Shown here: positions 48,424 to 58,007 of the stretch, piece after piece
How the letters are laid out: each line of letters starts with the position of its first letter
Position numbering within the stretch: the stretch's first letter is position 1
NCBI RefSeq assembly: GCF_007273535.1
Contig: NZ_RIBP01000004.1
Location: 1,774,001 to 1,838,000, forward strand
Direction: 5' to 3'
DNA from: Niallia circulans
GTDB taxonomy: Bacteria > Bacillota > Bacilli > Bacillales > Cytobacillaceae
DNA length: 64,000 nt
Made by a program: the position numbers and the translations under genes
The notes under the pieces: model-generated
What the model was told of the DNA's origin: nothing
Databases searched by the model: none
The model's input: only the letters and a program-made list of their open reading frames with translations

Positions 48424-48663
48424 TTGTTTAAACCAATAGTTGAATTTTGTTTAAGCAATCTAGCATCTGGTTCTGAGGAGGCAAAGCTACTCTTAGAACA
48501 GGATGATGAACTGGATGTTATAGATTATGGCTGTTTAGGCATGTGCGGACAATGCGGAGAAGCATTATTTGCCTTGGTAGATGGAGAAATAGTAACAGGT
48601 GAAACATCTAAGGAGCTTGTAGAAAATGTGTACAAGCATATTGAAGAAAACCCGATGTTTTAA
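48424..48663 (+). CDS. yuzB: YuzB, DUF1450 protein
   Basis: 79 residues from TTG 48424, with GAGGTG 7 bases upstream; the frame to 48370 lacks a site. Cys-rich: IVEFCLSNL, YGCLGMCGQCGEALFALVDGE. Matches YuzB of B. subtilis closely in length and pattern. The Cys cluster suggests metal or redox binding; function unknown. Confidence 0.9.
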   Translation: MFKPIVEFCLSNLASGSEEAKLLLEQDDELDVIDYGCLGMCGQCGEALFALVDGEIVTGETSKELVENVYKHIEENPMF

Positions 48664-48674
48664 TATAGGAAGCA

Positions 48675-48713
48675 TAAAAAGCAGGCGGATAAATTCGCCT
48701 GCTTTTTATTTAT
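48675..48713. terminator. Bidirectional terminator between yuzB and the DUF2225 gene
   Basis: Arms AAAAAGCAGGCG and CGCCTGCTTTTT, loop GATAAATT. Confidence 0.87.
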
Positions 48714-49390
48714 GCTTGTTGCAAGTCTCTAATTTTATGCCAGCCGTCTTTTGCTAAACTGATAATTTTTGTCTCAACCGTTCTGCTTTGCTGCTCAATT
48801 ACTTTTGAAAAGTATTTGATGGCTTCCTCTATTTTTTGTGTTCTTCTTGAAAGCTCACCAGCCAAGTATAGCGTTTTCAATTCAGATACTTGTGTTCCAA
48901 GAAAATCTCCAGTAGAGTAGGAAAGCTCATATTCTGATAGGGCCAGCTGCATAAAGCGTGTTTCCTCATGTCTATCCTCCAGCAATCGATAAAGCCATGC
49001 CAGTCGTATGTATAGCCCTGCGATTGCTATATGCCTGTCATTTCTTAACATACCTGCATAGGCAGCAAGCTTATACGTTTTAATACTGTCACCTATTGAC
49101 CTGGTTTCCCCAAAGTTTTGCTGCACCCAGTTGTTCGAGATATTTTTTATTAGGATGGCTTTTTCTGCCTCCTTTAAACGAATTTCAACTTCATCCGAAT
49201 AGGCAAATCCGCATAATGGACAAACATTAACATAATACAAAGTTGGATTATGTTCTTCATAAAATGGAAAAAAGTCAGAATCAAAGCCTTTTGCTTTAAT
49301 GAATCTAGAGCGCATTTTTTTTGTAGTAAAATGGGCAGTACATAAAGGGCATATGCACTTTTTGTCATAAAGAGGTCCAATGGTCGTCAT
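48710..49390 (-). CDS. DUF2225 zinc-ribbon protein
   Basis: 226 residues, ATG 49390 with GAGAGGT upstream. The N-terminal part has two CxxC knuckles (CICPLCTAHF and NVCPLCGFAY), probably one zinc site. The rest is helical with TPR-like repeats (AGLYIRLAWLYRLLED, LKTLYLAGELSRRTQKIEEAIKYF). This is the DUF2225 pattern. Not part of the B. subtilis order as I remember it. Function unknown. Confidence 0.85.
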   Translation of the reverse strand: MTTIGPLYDKKCICPLCTAHFTTKKMRSRFIKAKGFDSDFFPFYEEHNPTLYYVNVCPLCGFAYSDEVEIRLKEAEKAILIKNISNNWVQQNFGETRSIGDSIKTYKLAAYAGMLRNDRHIAIAGLYIRLAWLYRLLEDRHEETRFMQLALSEYELSYSTGDFLGTQVSELKTLYLAGELSRRTQKIEEAIKYFSKVIEQQSRTVETKIISLAKDGWHKIRDLQQA

Positions 49391-49548
49391 TTTCTCATAC
49401 CTCTCGTTAAAAAGTAGTTATATTATACTACTATTATACATCTTATTAAGATTAAATACCTATTTAGAAATTGTATTTTTAAAAAAAACATGACTTTTCG
49501 ATTAAAGGTAATGCAATTAATTGGTATGTTATTAGCGAGTTGCACGAG

Positions 49549-49577
49549 TTGAGTAGTTGTGTTTTGCGGTATATAAT
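49549..49577 (+). promoter_or_regulatory. Promoter of yutM
   Basis: TTGAGT 49549-49554, 17 bases, TATAAT 49572-49577. Confidence 0.7.
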
Positions 49578-49616
49578 ATAGAGAAAGGCTACACTAACGA
49601 AATGGAGGATATATTC

Positions 49617-49982
49617 ATGACAGAAGAAGTATTGCACTTAACGGAAGCGGCAGCATTACAAATAAAAGAAATGATGAAGGAAAATGAGGAAGAAGGCTCT
49701 TTCTTAAGAGTAGCAATTAAAGGTGGAGGCTGCAGCGGTTTATCTTATGGTATGGGCTTCGCACCAGAAAAAGAAGACAATGACTATCTGACAGAACAGC
49801 ACGGCATACAGGTTATTGTTGATAATAACGATACAGCCATCCTAAAAGGAACAAAAATTGATTACAAACAATCCTTAATGGGCGGCGGTTTCACAATCGA
49901 TAACCCAAATGCCATTGCATCTTGCGGATGCGGGTCATCCTTCCGCACGGCGGTAAATGCAGGTTCTCCAGAAGAGTGTTAA
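49617..49982 (+). CDS. sufA: YutM, A-type Fe-S carrier (IscA/SufA/ErpA family)
   Basis: 121 residues from ATG 49617 (ATGGAGGAT upstream); the frame to 49557 precedes the promoter's start point and is rejected. The three conserved Cys are Cys39 (GGGCSGLSY) and Cys103/Cys105 (ASCGCGSSF). Carries Fe-S clusters from SUF to targets such as LipA or aconitase. B. subtilis name yutM/sufA. Confidence 0.95.
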   Translation: MTEEVLHLTEAAALQIKEMMKENEEEGSFLRVAIKGGGCSGLSYGMGFAPEKEDNDYLTEQHGIQVIVDNNDTAILKGTKIDYKQSLMGGGFTIDNPNAIASCGCGSSFRTAVNAGSPEEC

Positions 49983-49989
49983 AATATTT

Positions 49990-50023
49990 AAAGCCTTTTC
50001 CGCATTGCGGAAAAGGCTTTTTT
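49990..50023. terminator. Terminator between yutM and yumC
   Basis: Perfect 14-bp arms AAAGCCTTTTCCGC and complement, ATT loop. Confidence 0.88.
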
Positions 50024-50024
50024 C

Positions 50025-51023
50025 TTATTCATCCTTAAACATGGATGTACTGTGGAGCGGCTGTACTCTTGCTTTTGGATCAAGATATGATTTTGCGTTG
50101 TTTACCGCAGTCGGTGCTTCGCCAAAGCCTGATGCAATCAGCTTAACTTTACCGTCATATGTACAGATGTCACCAGCTGCATATATTCCTGGAATATTTG
50201 TTTCCATTTTGCTGTTAACAACGATAGAATTCTTTTCTATTGCTAAGTCCCAGTCTTTAATTGGACCAAGTGAAGAGACAAATCCGTAGTTGACGATAAC
50301 AGCATCTACATCAATCACTTCTTTTTCTTGTGTTTGCACATTTTCAAGGACAACTTGTTTAATTGCTTCTTCTCCAATAAGCTCTGATGGAATATAAGGA
50401 GTTTTAATTTGCACACTTGAATTCTTCAAGTTTTCCACACTGTGTTCATGAGCACGGAATTTATCTCTTCTGTGTGCAAGGTAAACAGTGTCAGCAATAG
50501 GCTCAAGCATCAATGCCCAGTCTACCGCGGAATCTCCACCGCCAAACACCATTACTTTTTTGCCTGCAAATTGATTTAGGTCATTGATGAAGTAATGCAG
50601 GTTTTTGCCTTCATAATTCTTTGCCTGCTCCAATTCAAGCTTACGTGGTTGAAAAGCACCGTTTCCAGCAGTAATAACCACCGTTTTAGTGAAGTGAACT
50701 TCTTTGTCTGTTGTTAATTTGAACACACCGTCAGCCTGTTTTTCCAAGCCTTGAACCGCTTGCTCCAGTACGATTGCCTGCTCAAACTTATCCATTTGTG
50801 CCTTAAGGTTATCAACAAGCTCCTGGGCTCGGACTTTCGGGAAGCCGGCAATGTCATATATATATTTTTCAGGATAAAGTGCAGTAAGCTGCCCGCCTAA
50901 ATGAGGGAGACTTTCGATAATTTTCACAGTAGCTTGTCTCATTCCTCCGTAAAACGCAGTAAACATCCCTACTGGACCACCGCCAATAACCGTTATGTCA
51001 TAAATTGTTTGATCCTCTTTCAA
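50025..51023 (-). CDS. yumC: YumC, ferredoxin/flavodoxin-NADP+ reductase
   Basis: 332 residues from TTG 51023, with GGAGGG about 8 bases upstream. Thioredoxin-reductase-like fold without the CxxC: FAD motif [21 protein letters not shown] motif [15 protein letters not shown], closing [20 protein letters not shown] (quoted in part). In B. subtilis YumC is the essential ferredoxin-NADP+ reductase. Confidence 0.95.
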   Translation of the reverse strand: MKEDQTIYDITVIGGGPVGMFTAFYGGMRQATVKIIESLPHLGGQLTALYPEKYIYDIAGFPKVRAQELVDNLKAQMDKFEQAIVLEQAVQGLEKQADGVFKLTTDKEVHFTKTVVITAGNGAFQPRKLELEQAKNYEGKNLHYFINDLNQFAGKKVMVFGGGDSAVDWALMLEPIADTVYLAHRRDKFRAHEHSVENLKNSSVQIKTPYIPSELIGEEAIKQVVLENVQTQEKEVIDVDAVIVNYGFVSSLGPIKDWDLAIEKNSIVVNSKMETNIPGIYAAGDICTYDGKVKLIASGFGEAPTAVNNAKSYLDPKARVQPLHSTSMFKDE

Positions 51024-51353
51024 TGAAGATACCCTCCTACATCAAGTTAAAATTCTAATCAATATCATATCATAATTGATATTATTTCTCACTTCTTTGA
51101 TTTTATATCTTCTCTTAAAATATGTAAAACATGCGCTTATACTTATAAATAGAGCATATGCAGGGAACTTACCTGAGTAAGCTGCAAGCTTTTTAGCCAG
51201 AATAAACGCTAAAAACATGCTTTATTCCAGAAAAAAACCGCCTTTTTATAACAATTTTTGTTAATTTACTAGGAAAAAAGCTTCTCTTTTAAACTATTTG
51301 TGAATAATTGTCTTTATTTTGGGAAATGAATAGTTTTGGAGGAGTTGAATTAT
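51024..51353. other. Divergent intergenic region with two hairpins
   Basis: No gene. Inverted repeats at about 51160-51186 (GCAG...CTTAC-CTGA-GTAAG-CTGC) and 51203-51228 (GAATAAA with TTTATTC). B. subtilis has the small yuiA and yuiB genes near here; I found no trace of them. Confidence 0.4.
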
Positions 51354-52046
51354 ATGACAAATAAAAAAATTCTTAGAAGGGTCGGAATGACCTTCCTTTT
51401 CGTTGCAGCACTATTAACAACATTTCAATCCATTTCAGGCGTTCAAGCAAGTTCATTCCATCTTTCAAATAATGAGGAAACAAAAGAAGATAACTATCTC
51501 AATCATACTTTTAAACAAATTGGCTTTGGTTTTAAAAACTTGAAGGAAGCCCTTGCTGATACGACGCAAATATCTTCTAGCACTGAGGTTGAAGGAAACC
51601 CGCCATTACTTGAAGATAGAGATTGGTCACAATATCAAAAAAGGCAAGTTGTGGCTACTGGCTATACTGCTGGTTATGAATCGACAGGAAAAAATCCTAA
51701 TCATCCGTCATTTGGCATTACATACTCTGGAGTGAAAGTAAAACGAGATTTATACAGCACAATTGCTGCTGACATAAGTGTTTTCCCAATTGGAACAGTG
51801 CTTTTTATTCCTGACTATGGTTTTGGGGTAGTAGCAGATACAGGCTCTGCCATAAAAGGGAACAAGCTTGACTTATATTATGAAACAGTTGATGATGTCT
51901 ACAGCCAGTGGGGTAAGAAAACAGTTGATGTATACGTTGTTGAAATGGGTAAAGGAAAACTGACAGAGGATACTTTAACAGCCTTTAATGAGGCAAAGGC
52001 TATGCAGGTGTTCCGTTCGCAATATACTAGTGCTGAAAGTAAATAA
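51354..52046 (+). CDS. yuiC: YuiC-like secreted 3D-domain protein
   Basis: 230 residues from ATG 51354 (GGAGGA 10 bases upstream). Signal peptide with hydrophobic [14 protein letters not shown] and likely cleavage after VQAS. The C-terminal 3D domain has [49 protein letters not shown] and VDVYVVE, including the three conserved Asp. Resembles the lytic-transglycosylase fold of Sps/YuiC and MltA. Probably cuts glycan strands at the wall, perhaps in spore biology. Confidence 0.9.
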   Translation: MTNKKILRRVGMTFLFVAALLTTFQSISGVQASSFHLSNNEETKEDNYLNHTFKQIGFGFKNLKEALADTTQISSSTEVEGNPPLLEDRDWSQYQKRQVVATGYTAGYESTGKNPNHPSFGITYSGVKVKRDLYSTIAADISVFPIGTVLFIPDYGFGVVADTGSAIKGNKLDLYYETVDDVYSQWGKKTVDVYVVEMGKGKLTEDTLTAFNEAKAMQVFRSQYTSAESK

Positions 52047-52086
52047 AAAAAAGTTCCACAAGAAAATCTTGTGGAACTTTTTTTTA
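52045..52086. terminator. Bidirectional terminator between yuiC and yuiD
   Basis: Perfect arms AAGTTCCACAAGA and TCTTGTGGAACTT with long A/T flanks. Confidence 0.88.
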
Positions 52087-52560
52087 TCGAAAGATTAAAT
52101 CAAGTATAAGTGTCAGTGCAATTCCGGTAAGACCTCCAAAGAAAACCTCAATCGGCTTATGTCCAAGAAGCTCTTTCAGCTGTTTTCTTTTCTGCTGTTC
52201 AGGTTTTTGTTGCCAGTCCTTTGCATCCTCCACAAATTTATTAAAATCATTCACAAGTTGATTCAGAACGATAGCTTGTTCTCCAGCTTGCCTTCTTACT
52301 CCTGTTGCATCAAACATTGTGATGATTGCGAAGATAGCAGAAACTGCGAAAATCGGTGAATCAGCACCAGTTTCCATGGCTACCCCTGTGGCCAGTGCCG
52401 TCACTGCAGCCGAATGAGAACTAGGCATTCCTCCTGTACTTGTTAACAGAGACCAATCAATTTTTTTTGTAACAAAAAAAGTAATAGGAACCTTAACGAA
52501 TTGAGCGAAGAAAATTGCTGCAAGACTTGCTAAAAAAGGAAAGTTAATAAGAAGTTCCAA
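52084..52560 (-). CDS. yuiD: YuiD, DUF212 membrane acid phosphatase-like protein
   Basis: 158 residues from TTG 52560, with GAGGTGAT upstream. Three or more membrane helices; PAP2-like motifs GGMPSSHSAAVTALATG and the end HKPIEVFFGGLTGIALTL match DUF212. The SGGMPSSH segment resembles acid-phosphatase domain II. Activity not shown. Confidence 0.9.
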   Translation of the reverse strand: MELLINFPFLASLAAIFFAQFVKVPITFFVTKKIDWSLLTSTGGMPSSHSAAVTALATGVAMETGADSPIFAVSAIFAIITMFDATGVRRQAGEQAIVLNQLVNDFNKFVEDAKDWQQKPEQQKRKQLKELLGHKPIEVFFGGLTGIALTLILDLIFR

Positions 52561-52828
52561 AAAAAATCACCTCAAGGTTATGTATTTCTATAAAATAAAA
52601 CATTACCCTTATTGCAGCAAATTAATCATCTCTATAATAAAAGACCGCAATTATGGAAATAGTGTTAATTGAAAGAAAATCACTTTATTACTATTATAAC
52701 ATAACCAAAATGATGAAGTTCTACTTAAAAAAGCAATTTTCTGATAGTGAAAAGTAATTAGCTATACGAAATATCTAAAGGTCCGCTATAATAGAAAATG
52801 GATTAGAAGAATGGAGGAATGAAAAAGA

Positions 52829-54331
52829 ATGTTTACATTAAAACAAGAATGGAACTTTACAGATAAATTAGAATGTATAGTAGTCGGATTGTTTGAGAAA
52901 TCTATTAAACTGGAAGGCCAATTAGCGGAATTAGACGAGGCCTTTGACGGTGAGCTGACAAAATTATTAAAGGAAAGCGATCTTTCCGCAAAGAAAAACC
53001 AAATACATATTGTTCATACTTTTGGTAAGATTGGTGCCAAAAGAATTGTTTTCGCAGGATTAGGAAAACAAAAGGAATTATCCTTCCATGATTTGCAAGA
53101 GGTTTACGGTGCTGTTTTTCAAGAGTTGTCTAAATGGAAGTATCAACAAGCTGCCGTTCTGTTGAACTCTTTTACTACAGATGCCCTTGATTCGCTTGAT
53201 GCTGCACATGCTTTAGCAGAAGCATTTGCATTGTCTACATATGAATATACAGGCTATAAGCAAAAATCAAATGAGCCAGACAAAAAGATAGAGGAAATCA
53301 TTTTATATAGTCAAACAGATGAGAAAGAAATTCAGGCGGCTGCAAACGTAGGCTATACATATGGCAGCGGAACAAATTCGGCAAGAACACTTGTTAATTT
53401 GCCAGGTAATATGCTGACTGCAACGGATATGGCTGCATATGCAGAAAAGCTCGGTGAAAAATATGGATTTGAAGTCGAAATACTGGAGAAAGAGGATATG
53501 CTTAAGCTTGGCATGGGCGCAATTCTTGCTGTAAACCAAGGCTCGACAGAACCTCCGAAGATGATTGTACTAAAATATCAAGGAAAAGAAGAATGGACAG
53601 ATGTTATCGGTCTTGTCGGGAAAGGAATCACCTTCGACACTGGTGGCTATTCGATCAAGCCGAAGGACGGCATTGTTGGAATGAAGACAGATATGGGTGG
53701 TGCTGCAGCAGTTCTTGGCGCAATGGAAATTGTCGGAGAGCTTAAGCCAGAACAAAATGTTGTGGCTGTTATTGCTTCAACAGACAATATGATAAGCGGA
53801 TCTGCCTTTAAACCAGATGACGTTATTACATCCATGAGTGGAAAAACAATTGAAGTGTTGAACACTGATGCTGAGGGCCGATTAGTGCTTGCAGATGCTG
53901 TTACTTATGCAAAACATCATGGTGCAAACTATCTTGTTGATGTCGCTACATTAACAGGTGGTGTCATTGTTGCGCTTGGGATGGAAACGACAGGTGCAAT
54001 GACGAATGATGAATTGCTGTTTGAACAAGTACTTGAAGCATCGTATGAAGCAGGAGAACCTATCTGGAGATTGCCGATTTTTGAAAGCCATAAAAAAAGA
54101 GTAAGAAATAGTCCAGTAGCAGACTTAAATAATTCTCCTGGGAGAGAAGGACATGCAATTGTTGCGGGTGCTTTCATTGGAGAATTTGCAGAAGGCACAC
54201 CATGGGTACATCTGGATATTGCAGGCACATCCTATACGAGTAAAAATTCAGAGCTGCAAAAAGCGGGTGCTACAGGCGTCATGACAAGAACGTTAGCTTT
54301 ATTGGTCGAAAGATTTGGTCAAGAGGATTAA
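52829..54331 (+). CDS. pepA: Leucyl aminopeptidase
   Basis: 500 residues, ATG 52829 behind GGAGGA. M17 family: metal and active-site segments [44 protein letters not shown] and the C-terminal [13 protein letters not shown]. Cuts N-terminal residues from peptides in the cytosol with two metal ions. B. subtilis yuiE. TATAAT at 52787 may be its -10; the -35 is weak. Confidence 0.96.
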   Translation: MFTLKQEWNFTDKLECIVVGLFEKSIKLEGQLAELDEAFDGELTKLLKESDLSAKKNQIHIVHTFGKIGAKRIVFAGLGKQKELSFHDLQEVYGAVFQELSKWKYQQAAVLLNSFTTDALDSLDAAHALAEAFALSTYEYTGYKQKSNEPDKKIEEIILYSQTDEKEIQAAANVGYTYGSGTNSARTLVNLPGNMLTATDMAAYAEKLGEKYGFEVEILEKEDMLKLGMGAILAVNQGSTEPPKMIVLKYQGKEEWTDVIGLVGKGITFDTGGYSIKPKDGIVGMKTDMGGAAAVLGAMEIVGELKPEQNVVAVIASTDNMISGSAFKPDDVITSMSGKTIEVLNTDAEGRLVLADAVTYAKHHGANYLVDVATLTGGVIVALGMETTGAMTNDELLFEQVLEASYEAGEPIWRLPIFESHKKRVRNSPVADLNNSPGREGHAIVAGAFIGEFAEGTPWVHLDIAGTSYTSKNSELQKAGATGVMTRTLALLVERFGQED

Positions 54332-54334
54332 ACG

Positions 54335-54373
54335 AAAAAGAAGCTGTGCTCATAAGGCACAGCTTCTTTTTAT
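54335..54373. terminator. Terminator between pepA and phaC
   Basis: Perfect arms AAAAGAAGCTGTGC and GCACAGCTTCTTTT, loop TCATAAG. Confidence 0.88.
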
Positions 54374-54382
54374 TCAATGGGA

Positions 54383-55417
54383 TTAATTAGAGTCCGCTCC
54401 ATCTATCTCTATGCAATGGTTATAAAGCCATTCTTCCATTGGGTATGGCATGTTTTTGTTAGCAACTAACGATGCATGACCACCTTCAAACAAAACGAAT
54501 GTCTTATCCTCACTGCCAACGACGTCCATGATGGGCTCACAAAGGGTGCTTGGGACAAGTGGATCATATTTAGTGGAAAATACAAGCAGGTTACAAGTAA
54601 TATTGCTGAAGTCGACAGGCTCTCCGTTAATTTCCAAGCCGCCTTCCACGATTTTGTTATCACGGATATAGTCATTCATAAGCTGCTTGAATGCCTTGCC
54701 TGGAAGCGGGATATGGTCAAGTGTCCATTTGTTCATTCTCAGCCATTTCTCCCGGTATTTTGGATCATCGACTCTGTTCAGCAATGCCAAATAGTGGCTG
54801 TAGGACACAGGTGCTGCAATCATTCTAGTTCCATATTTAATAAAGTCCGGTGGAACCATCGAAATGGCATCAGTAAATTCCTCCATTTCAATTTCTCCGT
54901 TGCGGAGCGCTTTAAGCCATTTATCATACATAGGGAAACTAGAAAAATCAATTGGTGATACGGCTAGTATCAGATTTTTTATTTTTGCCTTCGTAACCGC
55001 CGCAAAAACGGCTGCAAGTGTTCCGCCGAGGCAAAAGCCAATGACCGTCATTTCGTCGGTGCCTGCATGACGCAGTGCGCGCTGGTAGCCTTTATCAATA
55101 TACTTTGTAATATAGTCATCAATTGATGTGTCGCGATCTTCAAAGCCAGGAATGCCAAAATCAATTAAATAGGTGTCATATCCAGCATTTGTAAAGGACT
55201 CAATCAGACTGATTGATGGAGCCAAGTCTAAAATATATGCCTTATTAACGATAGAATATATAAGGAAAATCGGTTCTTTAAACTTTTTTTGCCGAGCTGG
55301 ATAATACCAGAGGGTTGTTTTGTTTGTCTTCCAAATAGGGTACCTTTCGGAGAGGCCGACAGGTATATCTTCCTCCGTAAGTGCCCCGAAAAATGTGGAA
55401 AATCGTTTCAGCACCAT
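54383..55417 (-). CDS. phaC: PhaC, class IV polyhydroxyalkanoate synthase
   Basis: 344 residues. Alpha/beta hydrolase fold with the PHA synthase box GFCLGG (Cys129 in place of the lipase Ser), Asp in FSTKYDPLVP and His in EGGHASLVA. The short length and the adjacent phaR mark class IV, the Bacillus type. It polymerises (R)-3-hydroxyacyl-CoA at the granule surface. Only two bases follow the phaR stop, so the two are coupled. Confidence 0.96.
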   Translation of the reverse strand: MVLKRFSTFFGALTEEDIPVGLSERYPIWKTNKTTLWYYPARQKKFKEPIFLIYSIVNKAYILDLAPSISLIESFTNAGYDTYLIDFGIPGFEDRDTSIDDYITKYIDKGYQRALRHAGTDEMTVIGFCLGGTLAAVFAAVTKAKIKNLILAVSPIDFSSFPMYDKWLKALRNGEIEMEEFTDAISMVPPDFIKYGTRMIAAPVSYSHYLALLNRVDDPKYREKWLRMNKWTLDHIPLPGKAFKQLMNDYIRDNKIVEGGLEINGEPVDFSNITCNLLVFSTKYDPLVPSTLCEPIMDVVGSEDKTFVLFEGGHASLVANKNMPYPMEEWLYNHCIEIDGADSN

Positions 55418-55419
55418 AG

Positions 55420-55938
55420 TTAATTCACCTTATAAGGGTCATCAGAGGATGCTTCTGTCAAATAAAACTGTTCTTTTTGCTCGGCCATTTTCTGTTTAAC
55501 ATCCAGCATTTCTTGTTGAAGGGACGCAATTTCTTCCTCTTGCTTGGCGATTTCTTCACTTAAACTAAGAGAAATTGGTTCAGAATTTGTTTCCTCGCTT
55601 GCAGCAATCTTTTCAACAAGCTCTTTCATCTCTTGCAGCATTCTTGTCATTTGATAAATTTGGTCATCAATATTATCAATTTTTTCTTCTGATTGAATAA
55701 TGAGCTGAGTAGCATTGGATAAATCCGTTTTAGTTGGGAAATTCAAAATGGTAGCAGTCTGTTCTGTATATTTTTGAACTAGCTTTATTTTTTTGGCAAG
55801 CGCTTTTGGTTGCGACTTGGCTAATTCAATTAGGGAATAATTATTAAGCTGATTTTGAATCATATTATTGATTTGGAATTGAAGGAAAGTTCCTCCTCGT
55901 TTCAGTAAATCATATACATCTAAGGTAACCTGACCCAT
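55420..55938 (-). CDS. phaR: PhaR, class IV PHA synthase subunit
   Basis: 172 residues from ATG 55938, 8 bases after AAAGGAT; the ATG at 55947 touches that site and is rejected. Helical, with a coiled coil at about 95-160 (SEEIAKQEEEIASLQQEMLDV). PhaR activates PhaC in class IV enzymes. The typical opening DVYDLLKRGGTFLQFQ is present. Confidence 0.9.
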   Translation of the reverse strand: MGQVTLDVYDLLKRGGTFLQFQINNMIQNQLNNYSLIELAKSQPKALAKKIKLVQKYTEQTATILNFPTKTDLSNATQLIIQSEEKIDNIDDQIYQMTRMLQEMKELVEKIAASEETNSEPISLSLSEEIAKQEEEIASLQQEMLDVKQKMAEQKEQFYLTEASSDDPYKVN

Positions 55939-55992
55939 AAAAAACATCCTTTCTTCATTTGTTCATTATTTTTTTAAATTGCTAAGCTACTC

Positions 55993-56760
55993 TTAAAGCA
56001 TGGATGACATGCCACCATCTATGGCAATTGTCTGTCCAGTTATATAATCAGAACCAGAACCTGCTAATAAAAGTGTCAGTCCTCTTAAATCTTTTGAATC
56101 ACCAGCCCTATGTGCTGGTATCTTCATTAAAAGCTGTTTTTCGTGTTTTTCTAAGACAGATGTTATCTTTGTTGGGAAAAAGCCAGGTGCAATTGCATTC
56201 ACTTGAATATTATAAGGAGCGAGCTTAACTGCCAGTTCTTTTGTTAATGTGATAATAGCACCCTTGCTGGTGTTATAAGCAATGGCGTCTAAAAAGAGTG
56301 GGTGTGTGCCGAATAAAGCAGTCACAGAGGAGATATTGATAATTTTTCCTGATTTTTGCTGAAGCATTTTTTTTGCAGCAGCTTGTGAAAATAAGAAGGC
56401 TCCCTTTACATTAACATCCATGACTTTGTCCCATTTATCCTCAGGATAATCTAATGTAGGAGCTATCCAGGAAGTTCCGCTATTATTAATAAGGATGTCA
56501 ATCGAGCCAAACTGTTCCTCGGTTTTTACAATTACTTCTTCTATTTCTTTTTGATTTGCTACATCACACGCAAGTGCGATTGCTTGAATTCCCTTTGCTT
56601 TAAGAAATTCCACTGTTTCACTGCAATTTTCAAGCTTTCTCGAACAAATTACAATATTGGCGCCAGCTTCTCCTAAGCATGCAGCCATTTCTTTTCCTAA
56701 CCCTCTTCCACCACCTGTTACGATAGCCGTCTTTCCTGTAAGATCGAATAACTCATTCAT
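55993..56760 (-). CDS. SDR-family oxidoreductase, first gene of the pha operon
   Basis: 255 residues, ATG 56760 after GGAGGAT. SDR motifs: VTGGGRGLGKEMA, NNSGTS, and catalytic Ser-Tyr-Lys (NISSVTALFG, AYNTSKGAI). C-terminal GQTIAIDGG. By position it could be the acetoacetyl-CoA reductase PhaB that makes the monomer, but sequence is also like gluconate 5-dehydrogenase-type SDRs, so I give no symbol. Confidence 0.85.
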   Translation of the reverse strand: MNELFDLTGKTAIVTGGGRGLGKEMAACLGEAGANIVICSRKLENCSETVEFLKAKGIQAIALACDVANQKEIEEVIVKTEEQFGSIDILINNSGTSWIAPTLDYPEDKWDKVMDVNVKGAFLFSQAAAKKMLQQKSGKIINISSVTALFGTHPLFLDAIAYNTSKGAIITLTKELAVKLAPYNIQVNAIAPGFFPTKITSVLEKHEKQLLMKIPAHRAGDSKDLRGLTLLLAGSGSDYITGQTIAIDGGMSSML

Positions 56761-56834
56761 CTATATGATTATCCTCCTGTAGTTAAAGATTTCCTTATAG
56801 TATAAACAAGCAGTGGGTGAAAGGTGCTTAAAAT

Positions 56835-56874
56835 AAGGAAATCCCCCAAGCCTATAACTTAGGGGAATTTCCTT
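56835..56874. terminator. Hairpin upstream of the SDR gene
   Basis: Arms AAGGAAATCCCC and GGGGAATTTCCTT (one mismatch), 20-base loop region. Only a short T-rich tail on the minus strand, so its role is unclear. Confidence 0.45.
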
Positions 56875-56959
56875 GTGTGAGGCTTTTGCCCAGTCCAAAA
56901 AAGGGACAGATGCATATGTAATAGAGTAAGGATAAATAGAACACAAAGAAGAGGAGGCA

Positions 56960-57166
56960 ATGCAACAGATGTATGGATATAGACATCCTCATGACTCAAG
57001 AATATTTTTTGGCGCACCGTTAGTTGGTGGTTTAATAGGCGGATTAGTTGGTGGAGCAGTAGGCGGCGCTTTAGTAAGACCAAGACCTTATTTTTATGGA
57101 CCTCCAGTCCCTTATGGTCCGGTTCCTTATGGCCCAGGCCCGTACGGCCCTTACCCATATTATTAA
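56960..57166 (+). CDS. Glycine-zipper / Pro-Tyr-rich small protein
   Basis: 68 residues, ATG 56960 after AGAGGAGG. It has three parts: a polar start (MYGYRHPHDSR), a glycine-zipper helix (APLVGGLIGGLVGGAVGG) able to enter a membrane, and a Pro/Tyr/Gly tail with PYGP repeats. Such composition is common in spore coat or surface proteins. I do not recognise a family. Followed by its own terminator and convergent with an unrecognised gene. Confidence 0.72.
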   Translation: MQQMYGYRHPHDSRIFFGAPLVGGLIGGLVGGAVGGALVRPRPYFYGPPVPYGPVPYGPGPYGPYPYY

Positions 57167-57174
57167 GAAGTTAT

Positions 57175-57211
57175 CGCCCGCATCATTTGCATGCGGGTTT
57201 TTCTTTTTTTA
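57175..57211. terminator. Terminator after the glycine-zipper gene
   Basis: Arms CCCGCAT and ATGCGGG, loop of about six bases, T-rich tail on the plus strand. Confidence 0.75.
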
Positions 57212-57589
57212 AAGTTCGCTCCAGCGCAGCTTTAATGTTAAATAACAGCAAGGAGGGGCATTTTTATTATCAAAATCCAATGTAATTCCGTCAGGAGTAT
57301 ATTTTACCTTTGGGAGATGGGTAATGCCGCTTGTTCGCAGTAATTCGTTAACAGCATTGGTGTTGGAGGATTGTGCTGCTTGCATAACCCGTCTTGCATA
57401 ATCCTTTGATTGAAATCTTGTCATAAGAGTCCTTGCATCTGTTAACAATATCAAGCTATTTTGAGCGCTCTTTACAAACTGGTCTGGCTTTACTTCTGGC
57501 AGCTGGCGAAATGGATATGGGTAGAATAAATATGGGTGAATAGGTATTGGTGAAAAGGGGTAACAGCGATGAGTTTGTTGTCTAAACAT
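57209..57589 (-). CDS. Unrecognised 126-residue protein with Pro/Tyr/Phe-rich start
   Basis: ATG 57589, supported by GGAGTG 6 bases upstream; the frame to 57607 is not. The first ~35 residues are rich in His, Pro, Tyr and Phe (YPFSPIPIHPYLFYPYPF), then a helical middle (KSAQNSLILLTDARTLMTRF) and a strand-rich end with two adjacent Cys (APPCCYLTLKLRW). No signal or membrane helix. Composition suggests a spore-layer protein. I cannot assign a family. Confidence 0.7.
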   Translation of the reverse strand: MFRQQTHRCYPFSPIPIHPYLFYPYPFRQLPEVKPDQFVKSAQNSLILLTDARTLMTRFQSKDYARRVMQAAQSSNTNAVNELLRTSGITHLPKVKYTPDGITLDFDNKNAPPCCYLTLKLRWSEL

Positions 57590-57685
57590 ATTATTCACTC
57601 CAATCACTTTGAATAGTGGATATTTAATCGTATTCTTCCCCTGTTTTTCATATGAACAATTTACATACTTTTCTACACTTTGGAG

Positions 57686-57730
57686 AAATAAAAAGCATTA
57701 GGCGAAAAAATTACATTTCGCACTAATGCT
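57686..57730 (-). terminator. Terminator of the 59-residue gene
   Basis: Arms AGCATTAG and CTAATGCT with inner GCGAAA/TTTCGC; the T run is on the minus strand. Confidence 0.75.
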
Positions 57731-57737
57731 GGGAATT

Positions 57738-57917
57738 TTACTTATTACGGTGTTCCACTAAATCAATTGCTCCTAGTACAATATGTGCCAAGCCAAAGCC
57801 GAACACAGTATTAGAAACCATGGAATCGATTCTGCGATTTTGTTTCATAACAATACCAGCTGTTGTTACTGCAGTACCTAAGACAGTTGGAATTAAGCCT
57901 TCACGAATATTTTCCAT
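57738..57917 (-). CDS. 59-residue membrane-associated protein of unknown function
   Basis: ATG 57917 with GGGGTGA about 6 bases upstream, promoter at 58008-58036 and a matching terminator. It starts MENIREGLIPTVLGTAVTTAG, given here as IREGLIPTVLGTAVTTAG, followed by a basic turn (MKQNRRIDSM) and a second hydrophobic stretch (VFGFGLAHIVLGAIDLV). Likely two short membrane helices. I recall similar short proteins in other Bacillaceae but no function. Confidence 0.75.
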   Translation of the reverse strand: MENIREGLIPTVLGTAVTTAGIVMKQNRRIDSMVSNTVFGFGLAHIVLGAIDLVEHRNK

Positions 57918-58007
57918 TTAGTTTCACCCCGATTCAAGTTTGTCCGTAACAGGACAATAATAATATGCTCTTTTTTGTATGTTGTTAGCCTTGTGATCTG
58001 TTGGTAC

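Noticed and set aside
56859..57158. 99-codon minus-strand frame opposite the glycine-zipper gene
   Set aside because: It is the shadow of the Gly/Pro repeats on the other strand and has no ribosome site.
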